Positions 40,209 through 48,606 of a stretch of DNA of 49,232 nucleotides are shown in pieces; the first letter of the stretch is position 1; each line of letters begins with the position of its first letter. The position numbers were made by a program, and so were the translations under genes. This DNA is from Actinomycetota bacterium (GTDB lineage: Bacteria; Actinomycetota; Actinomycetes; Nanopelagicales; Nanopelagicaceae): assembly GCA_009698445.1 (NCBI GenBank), contig WLQG01000005.1, forward strand, positions 1 to 49,232, read 5' to 3'. The notes beneath the pieces are model-generated. The model did no database searches. It saw only the letters and a program-made list of their open reading frames with translations, and had not been told where the DNA came from.

Positions 40209-41558
40209 ATGATTAATCGCGACAACTTAGCAACGTTACGTAAAAAAGAAGATGAACGTTTTCTTCTTTTGCATCCAACATCTGGTCAACTCTTTAAGCA
40301 GGGTCAAGCACACATGCCTGGTGGAGTTCCTATGTCATGGATGGCTAAGTGGCCAGGTGCATATCCAGTCTTTGTTAAAGAAGCTAAAGGTGCGCGCTTT
40401 ACCGACGTAGATGGCAATACCTATATTGATTTTTGTTTAGGCGATACCGGGTCTATGACTGGGCATTCACCTGATGCAACCGTAAATGCAATACGCGAAC
40501 AAGTTGGCAAAGGCATTACTGCCATGTTGCCAACGGCCGATGCAGCAATTGTTTCGGCCGAACTGGCAAATCGTTTTGGTTTGCCACTGTGGCAGTTCAC
40601 AGTTTCAGCTACCGATGCTAACCGACACGTTATTCGCTATAGCCGCATGATTACTGGGCGATCAAAGATTATTGTGATTGATCGTTGTTATCACGGTTCA
40701 GTCGATGAAACTTTTGCAACACTAGATGATGCTGGCAATACCGTGGCACGTGAAGGAAATATCGGTGCACCTGTTGCCCTAGATCAAACAACTCGCGTTG
40801 TGGAATTTAACGATATCGCCGGAATGGAAAAAGCGTTAGCTCACGGTGATGTTGCTGCAATCTTGATGGAACCTGCAATGACAAACGTTGGAATCGTTTT
40901 GCCTCAAGCTGGCTACTTAGAAGCAGTACAAGAGCTTGCTAAGAAGTACGGCACGATTTTGATTATTGATGAGACTCACACAATCTCAGTTGGCCCTGGT
41001 GGAATGACGGCAGATCGTGGCTTAAAGCCAGATTTTTTAACTATTGGTAAAGCAATTGCAGGCGGCATACCAACTGGAACCTTCGGAATGACTCAAAAGA
41101 TTGCTGATGATATTAAACGCATGGTTGAACTTGAAATTATTGATACGGGTGGAATCGGTGGAACTTTAGCTGGAAACGCCTTATCTCTTGCATCCATGCG
41201 CGCAACGTTGACACAAGTTTTAACACAAAAAAACTTTGACCACATGATTGATTTAGGTACACGTTGGTCTGATGGCGTAGATGGTGCAATCAAAGAGTTT
41301 GATTTGCCTTGGACGTGCAATCGTTTAGGTGCGCGCGGTGAATACATGTTTGGTAAAACCGCGCCAATAACAGGCGCCGATGCTAACAATGCGGGCGATT
41401 TTGAATTAGAGCAGTACATACATTTGCGCATGCTCAATGATGGATTTTTGATTACGCCTTTCCACAATATGGCGTTGATGTGTCCAGATACAACTGCCGG
41501 CGATGTTGACGCGCATACAAAAGCTTTCAGGGCTATGTGCGCCGAACTAGTTAATTAA
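40209..41558 (+). CDS. Class III PLP aminotransferase (glutamate-1-semialdehyde mutase-like)
   Basis: 449 residues. GARFTDVDGNTYIDFCLGDTGSMTGHSP is the class III substrate/phosphate region. IDRCYHGSVDETFA is the helix with the PLP-stacking residue and LIIDETHTISVGPGGMTADRGLKPDFLTIGKAIAGGIPTG carries D254 (pyridine N) and the Schiff-base lysine K281. The sequence resembles HemL-like proteins but lacks a heme-operon context and has insertions, so a transaminase on an amino-sugar or beta-amino acid is also possible. It has its own leaderless promoter and a strong terminator. Confidence 0.85.
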   Translation: MINRDNLATLRKKEDERFLLLHPTSGQLFKQGQAHMPGGVPMSWMAKWPGAYPVFVKEAKGARFTDVDGNTYIDFCLGDTGSMTGHSPDATVNAIREQVGKGITAMLPTADAAIVSAELANRFGLPLWQFTVSATDANRHVIRYSRMITGRSKIIVIDRCYHGSVDETFATLDDAGNTVAREGNIGAPVALDQTTRVVEFNDIAGMEKALAHGDVAAILMEPAMTNVGIVLPQAGYLEAVQELAKKYGTILIIDETHTISVGPGGMTADRGLKPDFLTIGKAIAGGIPTGTFGMTQKIADDIKRMVELEIIDTGGIGGTLAGNALSLASMRATLTQVLTQKNFDHMIDLGTRWSDGVDGAIKEFDLPWTCNRLGARGEYMFGKTAPITGADANNAGDFELEQYIHLRMLNDGFLITPFHNMALMCPDTTAGDVDAHTKAFRAMCAELVN

Positions 41559-41569
41559 TTTTAGGAAAT

Positions 41570-41603
41570 AAAAATACCGCCTGATTACTCAGGCGGTATT
41601 TTT
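41570..41603. terminator. Bidirectional intrinsic terminator
   Basis: AAAAATACCGCCTGA pairs with TCAGGCGGTATTTTT (15 bp), with A and T runs on both sides. It lies between the convergent aminotransferase and surface-protein genes. Confidence 0.92.
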
Positions 41604-41613
41604 AAATGGATTC

Positions 41614-42633
41614 TTAGTTGATTTTCTTTTGCTTGAATTTTGTTGCCAGCTTGTTATAAAGAACTTTTAAGCTAGCAATTTGAGCAGTAAGAGTTGCGAT
41701 GCTTCTATCTGTTGTTGCCTTGTCAGCTGCGCGAGCAGCTTTTTCAGCAGCAAGGGCCGCATCTGCCGCTACTTTGTCAGATGCACGAGCAGCCTTTTCA
41801 GCAGCAAGGGCCGCATCTGCCGCTGCTTTCTCAACTGCATGTGCTGCTTTTTCGGCAGCAAGGGCACTTGCTGGATCAGCGACATTAATGAAAGCTGTAA
41901 TCGCTTTTACTGCCGCTGGTAGTCCAACAACATCGGTAGCAGTAATCGATATAGATAATGCACTTTGTCCTGGAACTGAAGGATAAGTGATGGTAAATTC
42001 TGAAACACCTTCTGCACTAGTTGCAGTTGGGGTTGTAGAAGTGAGATTGATGAGAGCAAGTGCTGGTGTAACACCAACCACTTTGTTTCCAAAGATGTCA
42101 GAAATTACTGCGCTCTGCTTAGAAATTGTTGATGTATATGGTGTTGCAGGCGCGGTGTATGAAATGGTGTATGCAGGCCCTGCAATTCCCTTTAGATAAT
42201 ATGTAAAAGTGCTTCCGGCGTTAGTAATTATGATGGTTCCAAGTGCAGTTGACTTTGTATATGCATAAAACTCAGAAGTAGTTCCAGTTCCAACGCTATA
42301 ACTAGCTGAAGCAACGCCTGAATTACTCTTTATTGGGTTAAGTGTTGTCGACAGAGTTGACACGATGAATGCATTTGTAGCAGACACTGTGACTGTTGAT
42401 CCAGTATCAATCCCTGTGAGAGAAAAACGAACTGCTTCTGGAGCATCAACTGAATTATCAAAGGGTACAGAAACACTTGCTGGCGTCGAAGACGAAGTTG
42501 CAGTGGTAATTGCAACGCCATTAACAGTCAAAGCAACTGCTGGAGCTGCTTGAGCTGGAATGGCATTGAGCAAAGAAAGTAATAACCCTGCCAGCACAGC
42601 TGTTGAAGCTACGGATTTTCTCTTGACCTGCAT
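41614..42633 (-). CDS. Secreted surface protein with C-terminal coiled coil
   Basis: 339 residues from ATG 42633, which has GGAG 6-7 nt upstream; a first ATG at 42645 overlaps that site. Signal peptide KSVASTAVLAGLLLSLLNAIPAQA. The body is Ser/Thr/Ala-rich beta structure with repeats of 'vsvpfd...dapeavrfsltgid' type and no cysteines. From about 255 a long heptad helix (AAEKAAHAVEKAAADAALAAEKAARASDK...) leads to IATLTAQIASLKVLYNKLATKFKQKKIN. This end resembles that of the S-layer-like protein at 18615 and may be a shared wall or glycan anchor. The helix-coding DNA has degenerate 45-48 bp internal repeats. No enzymatic motif. Confidence 0.75.
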   Translation of the reverse strand: MQVKRKSVASTAVLAGLLLSLLNAIPAQAAPAVALTVNGVAITTATSSSTPASVSVPFDNSVDAPEAVRFSLTGIDTGSTVTVSATNAFIVSTLSTTLNPIKSNSGVASASYSVGTGTTSEFYAYTKSTALGTIIITNAGSTFTYYLKGIAGPAYTISYTAPATPYTSTISKQSAVISDIFGNKVVGVTPALALINLTSTTPTATSAEGVSEFTITYPSVPGQSALSISITATDVVGLPAAVKAITAFINVADPASALAAEKAAHAVEKAAADAALAAEKAARASDKVAADAALAAEKAARAADKATTDRSIATLTAQIASLKVLYNKLATKFKQKKIN

Positions 42634-42747
42634 ATGAATCTCCATTCAATTTTAATGCCGGGACAGAAAAGCCCCATGGTTTTAGGTTAATACAGAGCAT
42701 GACCATGACCTTGGACAACACTCGGGCCCTTGTTGTGTAATTCCTGA

Positions 42748-42753
42748 TAATCT
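42748..42753 (+). promoter_or_regulatory. -10 box for cysteine-desulfurase-like gene (leaderless type)
   Basis: TAATCT, 7 nt, ATG at 42761. Confidence 0.45.
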
Positions 42754-42760
42754 GCCGGCC

Positions 42761-43963
42761 ATGACTTACGACGTTAATAAAATCCGCTCTCACTTTCCTT
42801 CACTCAACACTGGCCTTGCATACTTTGATGGCCCCGGAGGCTCTCAAGTTCCACTCGTCGTGGGCGCAGCAATTGCCCATGCGATAACAAAGCCGATTTC
42901 TAACCGCAACGTTAATACCGAGTCAGAGAAAAACGCTGAAGAGTATGTGTTGGGTTTTCGCCAAGCAGTTGGCGATCTCATTGATGTTGATCCCCGCGGA
43001 GTTGTATATGGACGCTCTTGGACACAACTTACCTACGACTTTTCACGCACTCTTGCTAAAAACTGGGGACCCGGCGATGAAGTAGTTGTTAGCCGTCTTG
43101 ATCATGATTCAAATGTTCGTCCTTGGATTCAAGCTGCAGAAGCTGTTGGTGCAACTGTGCGCTGGGCCGAATTAGATCTTGCAACAACAGAAATCACTGT
43201 TGCCGCCGTTGAAGCCGTTTTATCGTCTAAAACTAAGTTAGTTGCAATTACAGGCGCCGGAAACACAATCGGTACACGCCCTGATTTAAAGGCAATAGGT
43301 GCAGCTGTACACAAAGTTGGGGCTCTGTTTTATGTTGATGGCGTGCACTTAACTCCACATGCTGCAATAAGCGCTAAAGAAATTGGTGCTGACTTTTTTG
43401 GTTTTTCTTTCTATAAATTAATGGGTCCACACTGCGCCGCTTTGGCAGCATCACCTGCATTGCTTGAAACGCTTAATAATGACAAGTTGTTACCGGCTAC
43501 AAATATTGTTCCAGAGCGCTTTGAGTTTGGAACGCTTCCTTATGAATTAATGGCTGGCTGCATTGCCGCCGTTAACTTCATTGCCGAAATGGCCCCAGGT
43601 AATGGAACAACGCGCCGGGAAAAGATTGTTAACTCAATGAACGCGCTAGAAAAGTATGAAGATGAACTACTTGAGTATTTAGAAAGTTCGGTCGCAGCAT
43701 TGCCGGGAGTTACTTTGTATGGCCATGCCAAGCACCGCACACCAACAATTTACTTCTCATTTGCCGGACATAACAGCGCGGATATCTATAAAGCTATGGC
43801 GATTAAAAGCGTCACACTTCCTGCCTCGAACTTCTATGCTCTAGAAGTCTCACGCGCATTGGGTCTTGGCGATGCCGGTGCCTTGCGTGGGGGTTTAGCG
43901 CCATATTCAACGCGCGATGATGTTGATCGCTTGATTGCGGGCTTAAAAGAACTCCTTGCTTAA
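42761..43963 (+). CDS. Cysteine desulfurase-like class V aminotransferase
   Basis: 400 residues. The fold-type I PLP core is visible: RSHFPSLNTGLAYFDGPGGSQVP, VVVSRLDHDSNVRPW (PLP-ring His/Asn region), VAITGAGNTIGTRPDLKAIGAAVHKVGALFYVDGVHLTPHAAI (Asp of YVDGVH) and FGFSFYKLMGPHCAAL, where the lysine of FYK forms the Schiff base. It belongs to the 'cysteine desulfurase-like' subgroup rather than SufS/IscS, because it lacks a clear mobile-loop cysteine. The substrate is uncertain. It has its own promoter upstream and a secreted-protein gene downstream. Confidence 0.87.
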   Translation: MTYDVNKIRSHFPSLNTGLAYFDGPGGSQVPLVVGAAIAHAITKPISNRNVNTESEKNAEEYVLGFRQAVGDLIDVDPRGVVYGRSWTQLTYDFSRTLAKNWGPGDEVVVSRLDHDSNVRPWIQAAEAVGATVRWAELDLATTEITVAAVEAVLSSKTKLVAITGAGNTIGTRPDLKAIGAAVHKVGALFYVDGVHLTPHAAISAKEIGADFFGFSFYKLMGPHCAALAASPALLETLNNDKLLPATNIVPERFEFGTLPYELMAGCIAAVNFIAEMAPGNGTTRREKIVNSMNALEKYEDELLEYLESSVAALPGVTLYGHAKHRTPTIYFSFAGHNSADIYKAMAIKSVTLPASNFYALEVSRALGLGDAGALRGGLAPYSTRDDVDRLIAGLKELLA

Positions 43964-44062
43964 TTTTCACAAAGAGTTCACAAGCTAAACAAAGCCTTGC
44001 CACACGCACAGACTCTATTTTTTCCTTATACGCAAGAGGTTGTGGAAGAGAAGAGGGTTTTC

Positions 44063-44458
44063 ATGTCCATGCTAAAACGATCTATCGCAGCATTGATTGC
44101 TGTTGGTTTATTTGGACTTGTGGGCGTTTCTGGAGCCACCGCCGCTGAAACAACAATTCCGGTTGTTAAGAAGGTTGCATTAACTCCAGAACAAAAAGCA
44201 GCGTTCGAGGCAGCTAAGGCAACATTTAAAACCGCGCAAGCAAGTTTTAAAGCAGCCCATGATGCGCGCGAAAGCGCTATTGCAGCTATCAAACCTGTAA
44301 TTGCCGCAGCAAAAACTGCACGCGATGCAGCAATTGCTACAGCAACAACACCTGAAGCTAAGAAAGCTGCACGTGATGCTTTCAAGGCTGCAGTCACGGC
44401 TGCAAAGGCCAGCATTCCTGCAAAGCCTGTGCGACCAACTAAACCTGTTCGACCTTAA
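44063..44458 (+). CDS. Small secreted helical Ala/Lys-rich protein
   Basis: 131 residues from ATG 44063, which has AGAGGG 6-11 nt upstream; a longer frame from 43997 lacks an RBS and a sensible N-terminus. Signal peptide LKRSIAALIAVGLFGLVGVSGATAA. The mature chain is almost entirely helix (FEAAKATFKTAQASFKAAHDARESAIAAIK...) and ends in a proline-basic tail KPVRPTKPVRP. Helical Ala/Lys proteins of this type could bind wall polymer or nucleic acid outside the cell; no function is recognised. It is followed by a strong terminator. Confidence 0.7.
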   Translation: MSMLKRSIAALIAVGLFGLVGVSGATAAETTIPVVKKVALTPEQKAAFEAAKATFKTAQASFKAAHDARESAIAAIKPVIAAAKTARDAAIATATTPEAKKAARDAFKAAVTAAKASIPAKPVRPTKPVRP

Positions 44459-44471
44459 TAAGTAGGCGCAT

Positions 44472-44506
44472 AAAAAAAAAGAGCCAGTTCCCCTGGCTCT
44501 TTTTTA
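44472..44506. terminator. Bidirectional intrinsic terminator
   Basis: GAGCCAG (44481-44487) pairs with CTGGCTC (44493-44499), with an A run before and a T run after. It separates the convergent secreted-protein and mshD genes. Confidence 0.93.
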
Positions 44507-44510
44507 TTGC

Positions 44511-44987
44511 TTAATTAAAACCTAAAGAATCGTAAAGCTTTAGGCCTTTGTCGTTATCGGCATCTACATACAACATCGCATGCTTTAAACCCTTTGAAAC
44601 AAAGTAGTTAATCGCTTCGACTGAAAGCGCGCGAGCGATACCCCGCCCATGGTGATCTGGGGCAGTGCCAACTACATAGAGCTCACCCACTGGATCTTGA
44701 TTAACTAAATCCTGATGAATCTTGGTCCAAACAAAGCCAACAATCTGACTATTTTCAGTTGCTAAAAAGAATCCTTTCGAATCAAACCACAGTTCGGCCA
44801 TACGGTGTTCTAAATCCGCCATGGCCCAATTTCCTTGATCTGGGTGATTAGTAAAGATTGCATTATTTAAATCAAGCCAGGCTTGTTTATGAATAGCTGC
44901 ATCAAAGGTTTCGATTGTGTAGTCATGAGCAACTTGAGGAAGTGAATCCCTATTTAAGTAGCGATGAAGCTTGAGAATATGACGCAT
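44511..44987 (-). CDS. mshD: Mycothiol synthase, single-GNAT short form
   Basis: 158 residues. The sequence follows the C-terminal GNAT half of actinobacterial MshD closely in my recollection: WLDLNNAIFTNHPDQGNWAMADLEHRMAELWFDSKGFFLA, VGFVWTKIH, GELYVVGTAPDHHGRGIARALS (acetyl-CoA loop, here HGRGIA) and MLYVDADNDKGLKLYDSLGF. MshD acetylates Cys-GlcN-Ins with acetyl-CoA in the last step of mycothiol synthesis. Normal MshD has two GNAT domains and about 300 residues; the degenerate N-terminal one is absent here. It sits 3 nt after glnR, the same order as in mycobacteria (Rv0818-Rv0819). mshA is also in the window, supporting the call. Confidence 0.8.
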   Translation of the reverse strand: MRHILKLHRYLNRDSLPQVAHDYTIETFDAAIHKQAWLDLNNAIFTNHPDQGNWAMADLEHRMAELWFDSKGFFLATENSQIVGFVWTKIHQDLVNQDPVGELYVVGTAPDHHGRGIARALSVEAINYFVSKGLKHAMLYVDADNDKGLKLYDSLGFN

Positions 44988-44990
44988 GGC

Positions 44991-45671
44991 TTAGGCATCG
45001 ACAGTGAAGCGATATCCCACGTTTCGCACGGTTCCGATTATTGCTTCAAACTCTGGACCAAGCTTTGAACGCAGACGACGAATGTGCACGTCCACTGTGC
45101 GAGTGCCACCGAAATAGTCATAGCCCCAGATTTCTTGTAACAACTGTGCGCGAGAAAAAACGCGACCAGGGTGCTGAGCTAAATACTTTAGTAATTCGAA
45201 CTCTTTAAAAGTTAAATCAAGGACTTCACCTTTAAGGCGGGCGGTATATGTTGATTCATCAATTGAAACATCGCCGCTTCTAATCTCACCGTTATGTGGA
45301 TCATTTTCGAGCGCAGCAGCTGCTTGCTTACCTAAAACTATACGAATTCGTGCATCAACTTCGGCAGGACCTGCAGTATCAAGAATTACATCACCGATTC
45401 CCCAGTCGGCGTTAAATGCAGATAAGCCACCTTCAGTTGTGATTGCAATAATTGGGCAACCAATTCCAGTTGTAGTAATTAACTTAGTTAATGATTTCGC
45501 TGCAGGTAATTCGCGGCGTGCATCGATTAATAAAACATCAACATCGGGTGCATCAACTAATACAGATGCTTCGGCAGGCAAGATGCGAACATTGTGCTGA
45601 AGCAAACCTAGTGCGGGTAAAACCTCAGCACTAGCACCAAGCGTGTTCGTCAGTAGCAATACCTTGGCCAT
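44991..45671 (-). CDS. glnR: GlnR nitrogen-response regulator (OmpR family)
   Basis: 226 residues from ATG 45671. The receiver-like domain holds [22 protein letters not shown] and [10 protein letters not shown] (D50, the conserved aspartate) and matches actinobacterial GlnR, an orphan regulator that dimerises without phosphorylation. The winged-helix part is nearly canonical: [51 protein letters not shown], ending [10 protein letters not shown]. It controls nitrogen uptake and assimilation genes. A TATTCT box lies 6 nt before the ATG, which argues against the longer frame from 45707. It is divergent from fur, with 63 nt between the start codons. Confidence 0.92.
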   Translation of the reverse strand: MAKVLLLTNTLGASAEVLPALGLLQHNVRILPAEASVLVDAPDVDVLLIDARRELPAAKSLTKLITTTGIGCPIIAITTEGGLSAFNADWGIGDVILDTAGPAEVDARIRIVLGKQAAAALENDPHNGEIRSGDVSIDESTYTARLKGEVLDLTFKEFELLKYLAQHPGRVFSRAQLLQEIWGYDYFGGTRTVDVHIRRLRSKLGPEFEAIIGTVRNVGYRFTVDA

Positions 45672-45677
45672 TGGCAG

Positions 45678-45683
45678 AGAATA
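45678..45683 (-). promoter_or_regulatory. -10 box for glnR (leaderless type)
   Basis: TATTCT on the minus strand (5/6 to consensus), 6 nt before the ATG at 45671. Confidence 0.5.
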
Positions 45684-45722
45684 CCCCGCATAAACAGAGG
45701 TATCCAATTGTGCTGCGCAAGG

Positions 45723-45728
45723 TAGGCT
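45723..45728 (+). promoter_or_regulatory. -10 box for fur (leaderless type)
   Basis: TAGGCT, 6 nt, ATG at 45735. Confidence 0.5.
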
Positions 45729-45734
45729 TGCCTC

Positions 45735-46139
45735 ATGGCAGAAAAGAACGAGCTACGCGATAAGGGTTTACGTTTAACACCTCAGCGCGAATTAGTCCTT
45801 GCTGCTGTGCGCGAACTAGGGCATTCAACGCCTGAAGAAGTCGCCGAAAAAGTACGCCTTACTCATCCAGGTATTAATCTTTCAACGGTGTATCGCAACT
45901 TAGAAACTCTAGAAAATGTCGGCTTAGTACAGCACACGCACTTAGGTCATGGCGGCGCTACTTACCATGCAGCAGAAGAGCTGACTCACTTGCACTTGGT
46001 ATGTGGAAAATGCGAAGCCGTTGGTGATGCACCATTAGATATCGCTGCAACATTTGTTAATGCGCTTTCGGATGAATATGGATTTAAGACAGATGTTTCA
46101 CACTTTGCTATTTATGGAACCTGTTCTAACTGCCAATGA
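45735..46139 (+). CDS. Fur-family metal regulator
   Basis: 134 residues. The winged-helix domain covers 1-80 ([48 protein letters not shown], the DNA-recognition helix). The dimer domain has [10 protein letters not shown] (His residues and C90/C93) and GTCSNC (C130/C133), the four-cysteine structural zinc site. Neither the sequence nor the context fixes the metal; the same gene order (regulator then ygfZ) in Streptomyces belongs to the nickel regulator Nur, so Nur is one option and Fur/Zur are others. Its stop overlaps the ygfZ start (ATGA). Confidence 0.9.
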   Translation: MAEKNELRDKGLRLTPQRELVLAAVRELGHSTPEEVAEKVRLTHPGINLSTVYRNLETLENVGLVQHTHLGHGGATYHAAEELTHLHLVCGKCEAVGDAPLDIAATFVNALSDEYGFKTDVSHFAIYGTCSNCQ

Positions 46140-47035
46140 GCGCTGTATTAGTTGAAGCCGGACCTGATAAAGGTGCAATCTGGCATTTTGGTGAACCAGT
46201 AAAAGAACAACGCGCACTTGAAGCTGGCACAGCTTGGGCTGATCTTTCACATCTTTCTGTTGTTGCAGTCAGCGGTGATGATCGCCTGAAATGGTTGCAT
46301 GATTTAACAACCCAGTTTCTCAGTGATTTGGAGGTCGGTGTCTGGAAATCAGCAATGATTTTGGATCCACAAGGTCACGTTGAATATCAATTTAATGTCG
46401 TCGATGATGGAAATACTTCTTGGTTGGTTTTAGACCCTGGATATGCCGATACTTTGGTTGCGTATTTAACCAAGATGAGATTTATGCTCAAAGTTGAAGT
46501 GCGTGATGCAACATCTGAATATGCAGTTTTGCGTGCACCAGGTGCAACAACTGAATTAGGTGGGCCGTTCGCGCTTGTTCCCCGCAATGAAGTTGAAGAA
46601 ATGGCACAAACATTTAATGCAGTTGCTACACAAGTTGGTACATGGGCTTTAGATGCAGAACGTGTAGCTGCGCACCGCCCACGCATTGGTTTTGAAACTG
46701 ATCATAAATCAATCCCTAACGAGCTTGGCGTGCTCAATGGCGCAGTGCATATGAATAAGGGTTGTTACCGTGGACAAGAAACTGTGGCCAAGATTTTTAA
46801 CTTAGGCAATCCACCGCGCAGATTAGTAATGCTCCACCTTGATGGCAGCGATGTTGGCTTTCCGGCAACTGGCACAAAAGTTGAAAATGATGGCGTAGTT
46901 GTTGGCTTTATTGGCACAGTAGCCCGCCACCATGAACTTGGCACGATTGCTTTAGCGATGATAAAGCGAAACACACCAACAGATTCCACGCTGAGCATCG
47001 ATGGAATTCCAGCATCACAGCAGGTCATTGTTTAA
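46136..47035 (+). CDS. ygfZ: Folate-binding YgfZ-like Fe-S cluster protein
   Basis: 299 residues. GCV-T-like fold: WADLSHLSVVAVSGDDRLKWLHDLTTQFLSDL, GHVEYQFNVVDDG, and the family signature MNKGCYRGQETVAKI near residues 205-219 (K-G-C-Y-x-G-Q-E). It ends with GFIGTVARHHELGTIALAMIKRN. YgfZ supports folate-dependent repair and assembly of Fe-S clusters. It is coupled by a 4-nt overlap to the Fur-family regulator, so the pair may link metal sensing to Fe-S maintenance. Confidence 0.92.
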   Translation: MSAVLVEAGPDKGAIWHFGEPVKEQRALEAGTAWADLSHLSVVAVSGDDRLKWLHDLTTQFLSDLEVGVWKSAMILDPQGHVEYQFNVVDDGNTSWLVLDPGYADTLVAYLTKMRFMLKVEVRDATSEYAVLRAPGATTELGGPFALVPRNEVEEMAQTFNAVATQVGTWALDAERVAAHRPRIGFETDHKSIPNELGVLNGAVHMNKGCYRGQETVAKIFNLGNPPRRLVMLHLDGSDVGFPATGTKVENDGVVVGFIGTVARHHELGTIALAMIKRNTPTDSTLSIDGIPASQQVIV

Positions 47036-47039
47036 CCGC

Positions 47040-47045
47040 TAAGAT
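47040..47045 (+). promoter_or_regulatory. -10 box for small membrane protein (leaderless type)
   Basis: TAAGAT, 7 nt, GTG at 47053; it lies just after the ygfZ stop. Confidence 0.45.
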
Positions 47046-47052
47046 TTGGCGT

Positions 47053-47181
47053 GTGGAGCTTTTTACTTCAGTAATCCTTGGCTTAGTTGCCATCGCTTTA
47101 GGTATTGCGCTCATTTTTTATGCATTTCGTGGACGTCAATCGCAAGCCCGTCGTTCACCCAAATTTAGAGGACGTCCATAA
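47053..47181 (+). CDS. Small membrane protein, 42 residues
   Basis: The GTG at 47053 opens a 42-codon frame ending at the TAA 47179-47181, directly followed by the next ATG at 47182. It starts MELFTSVILGLVAIALGIALIFYAFRG, a single hydrophobic helix, and ends in a strongly basic tail (RGRQSQARRSPKFRGRP): N-out or N-in single-pass with a positive cytosolic end. A TAAGAT box lies 7 nt upstream. It is too short for most gene finders. The layout (own promoter, stop touching the next start) suggests a real gene that is co-transcribed with the nitrobindin-like protein. Confidence 0.6.
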   Translation: MELFTSVILGLVAIALGIALIFYAFRGRQSQARRSPKFRGRP

Positions 47182-47682
47182 ATGGTTTTCACAATTCCTG
47201 AAGGTCTGCACCCAGATCTCAATCCACTGGCATGGCTAGTAGGTACATGGCGCGGTAAAGGTCGTGGCGAATATCCAACGATCGAAGGTTTTGAATTTGC
47301 GCATGAAGTTGTTTTTAACCATGACGGCCGCAATTTCCTTAACTATTTTTCACGTTCATGGATTATTGATGCCGACGGTGAAATTCTTCGGCCGGGTGCA
47401 TCCGAAGTTGGTTTTTGGCGCGTTAAGCCAAATAATGTTTTAGAGGTTTTGATTTCGCACAGCACCGGAATTACTGAAGGCTGGGTTGGAACTTTTGATG
47501 GTCCAAAGATTCAACTAGTAATGGATCAGGGCTATTCAGCACCGACTGCAAAGATTGTTACAGCAGGTGTTCGCTTGTACGGACTCGTTGCTGGCGAACT
47601 TTTTTATGCCTATGACATGGCTGCTGAAGGACAAGAGCTTCAAGCACATGTGTGGTCATCACTTCCACGTTCTACCGAATGA
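47182..47682 (+). CDS. Nitrobindin-like heme-binding beta-barrel (DUF1794/THAP4 family)
   Basis: 166 residues. HPDLNPLAWLVGTWRGKGRGEYPTI is the family start (the G-x-W-x-G-x-G of nitrobindin), followed by RNFLNYFSRSWI, GASEVGFWRV, EVLISHSTGITEGWVGTF and a C-terminal strand YDMAAEGQELQAHVWSSL, where the late His (QAHV) is the usual heme ligand position. Nitrobindins bind ferric heme and isomerise peroxynitrite to nitrate. It starts right at the stop of the small membrane protein and overlaps asparaginase by 4 nt. Confidence 0.85.
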   Translation: MVFTIPEGLHPDLNPLAWLVGTWRGKGRGEYPTIEGFEFAHEVVFNHDGRNFLNYFSRSWIIDADGEILRPGASEVGFWRVKPNNVLEVLISHSTGITEGWVGTFDGPKIQLVMDQGYSAPTAKIVTAGVRLYGLVAGELFYAYDMAAEGQELQAHVWSSLPRSTE

Positions 47683-48593
47683 TGTTGGGTGAAGTTCTAG
47701 CCGAAGTAACACGCGGTGGAAAAGTTGAATCGGTTCATGCCGGACACGTTGTCGTTCTTGCCGCCGATGGTTCAATTGCTTTTCAAAAAGGCGATCCAAC
47801 TCTGTCTATTTATTCACGTTCATCACTTAAATCTATTCAAGCATCGGCAATGGTTCGCGCAGGTCTTGATCTAGAACCACGTTTATTGGCTTTAGTCTGC
47901 GCATCACATGCCGGTACAAGCCTGCATCAAAGCGGCGCCCAAGCTATTTTGGCTAAGGCCGGCCTTGATGAACTTTCATTGCAGTGCGTAATGGATAGAC
48001 CACTTGATGAAGAGTTACGGCGCACTGCACAATCAACACGTCTTGCAATGAACTGCAGCGGAAAGCATGCAGGAATGATTCTGACATGCCACATCAATGG
48101 ATGGCCCATTGATTCATATTTAAACCCAGATCATCCTCTACAAATTGCAATTGCTAAAGAAGTAGAGATGATGAGCGGTGAAAGCATTGTTAATACAACA
48201 GTGGATGGTTGCGGTGCGCCATTGTTTTTGTTTTCACTTCTTGGTTTGGCTCGGGCTATTCGCACGTTAACTATTTCAACTGATCCTGTTCATCAATGCA
48301 TTGCACAAGCGTGTAGAGATTTTCCTGAGATGGTTTCAGGTCAAGGACGTCTTGCAACCAGAATGATGCAAAATATTGAAGGCTTGTTTATGAAAGATGG
48401 TGCCGAAGCGATCAACGTTGCATCTATGCCAGATGGGCGGACTTTGGCATTAAAGATTAGTGATGGCAATGCGCGGGCAGTGCCGGCAGTAACGGCTGCA
48501 GCCTTAAAAATTCTTGGAATAGATACGCACGAGCAAGAAGAAAATACTTTAGGCGGGGGCAAGACCGTCGGCAGCATTCGCGCAACCTTCTAA
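47679..48593 (+). CDS. L-asparaginase (PF06089 type)
   Basis: 304 residues from ATG 47679 (ATGA overlap with the previous stop; a second ATG lies three bases on). Signature regions are IYSRSSLKSIQASAMVRAGLDLEP, LVCASHAGTSLHQ, LAMNCSGKHAGMILTCHINGWPID (catalytic SGKHA) and TVDGCGAPLF. This family hydrolyses L-asparagine to aspartate and ammonia. It ends with the typical GKTVGSIRATF-like tail. Neighbouring genes are unrelated in pathway; the conserved synteny is probably historic. Confidence 0.9.
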   Translation: MMLGEVLAEVTRGGKVESVHAGHVVVLAADGSIAFQKGDPTLSIYSRSSLKSIQASAMVRAGLDLEPRLLALVCASHAGTSLHQSGAQAILAKAGLDELSLQCVMDRPLDEELRRTAQSTRLAMNCSGKHAGMILTCHINGWPIDSYLNPDHPLQIAIAKEVEMMSGESIVNTTVDGCGAPLFLFSLLGLARAIRTLTISTDPVHQCIAQACRDFPEMVSGQGRLATRMMQNIEGLFMKDGAEAINVASMPDGRTLALKISDGNARAVPAVTAAALKILGIDTHEQEENTLGGGKTVGSIRATF

Positions 48594-48600
48594 TAGCCCG

Positions 48601-48606
48601 TACCCT
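48601..48606 (+). promoter_or_regulatory. -10 box for mshA (leaderless type)
   Basis: TACCCT, 6 nt, ATG at 48613. Confidence 0.45.
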
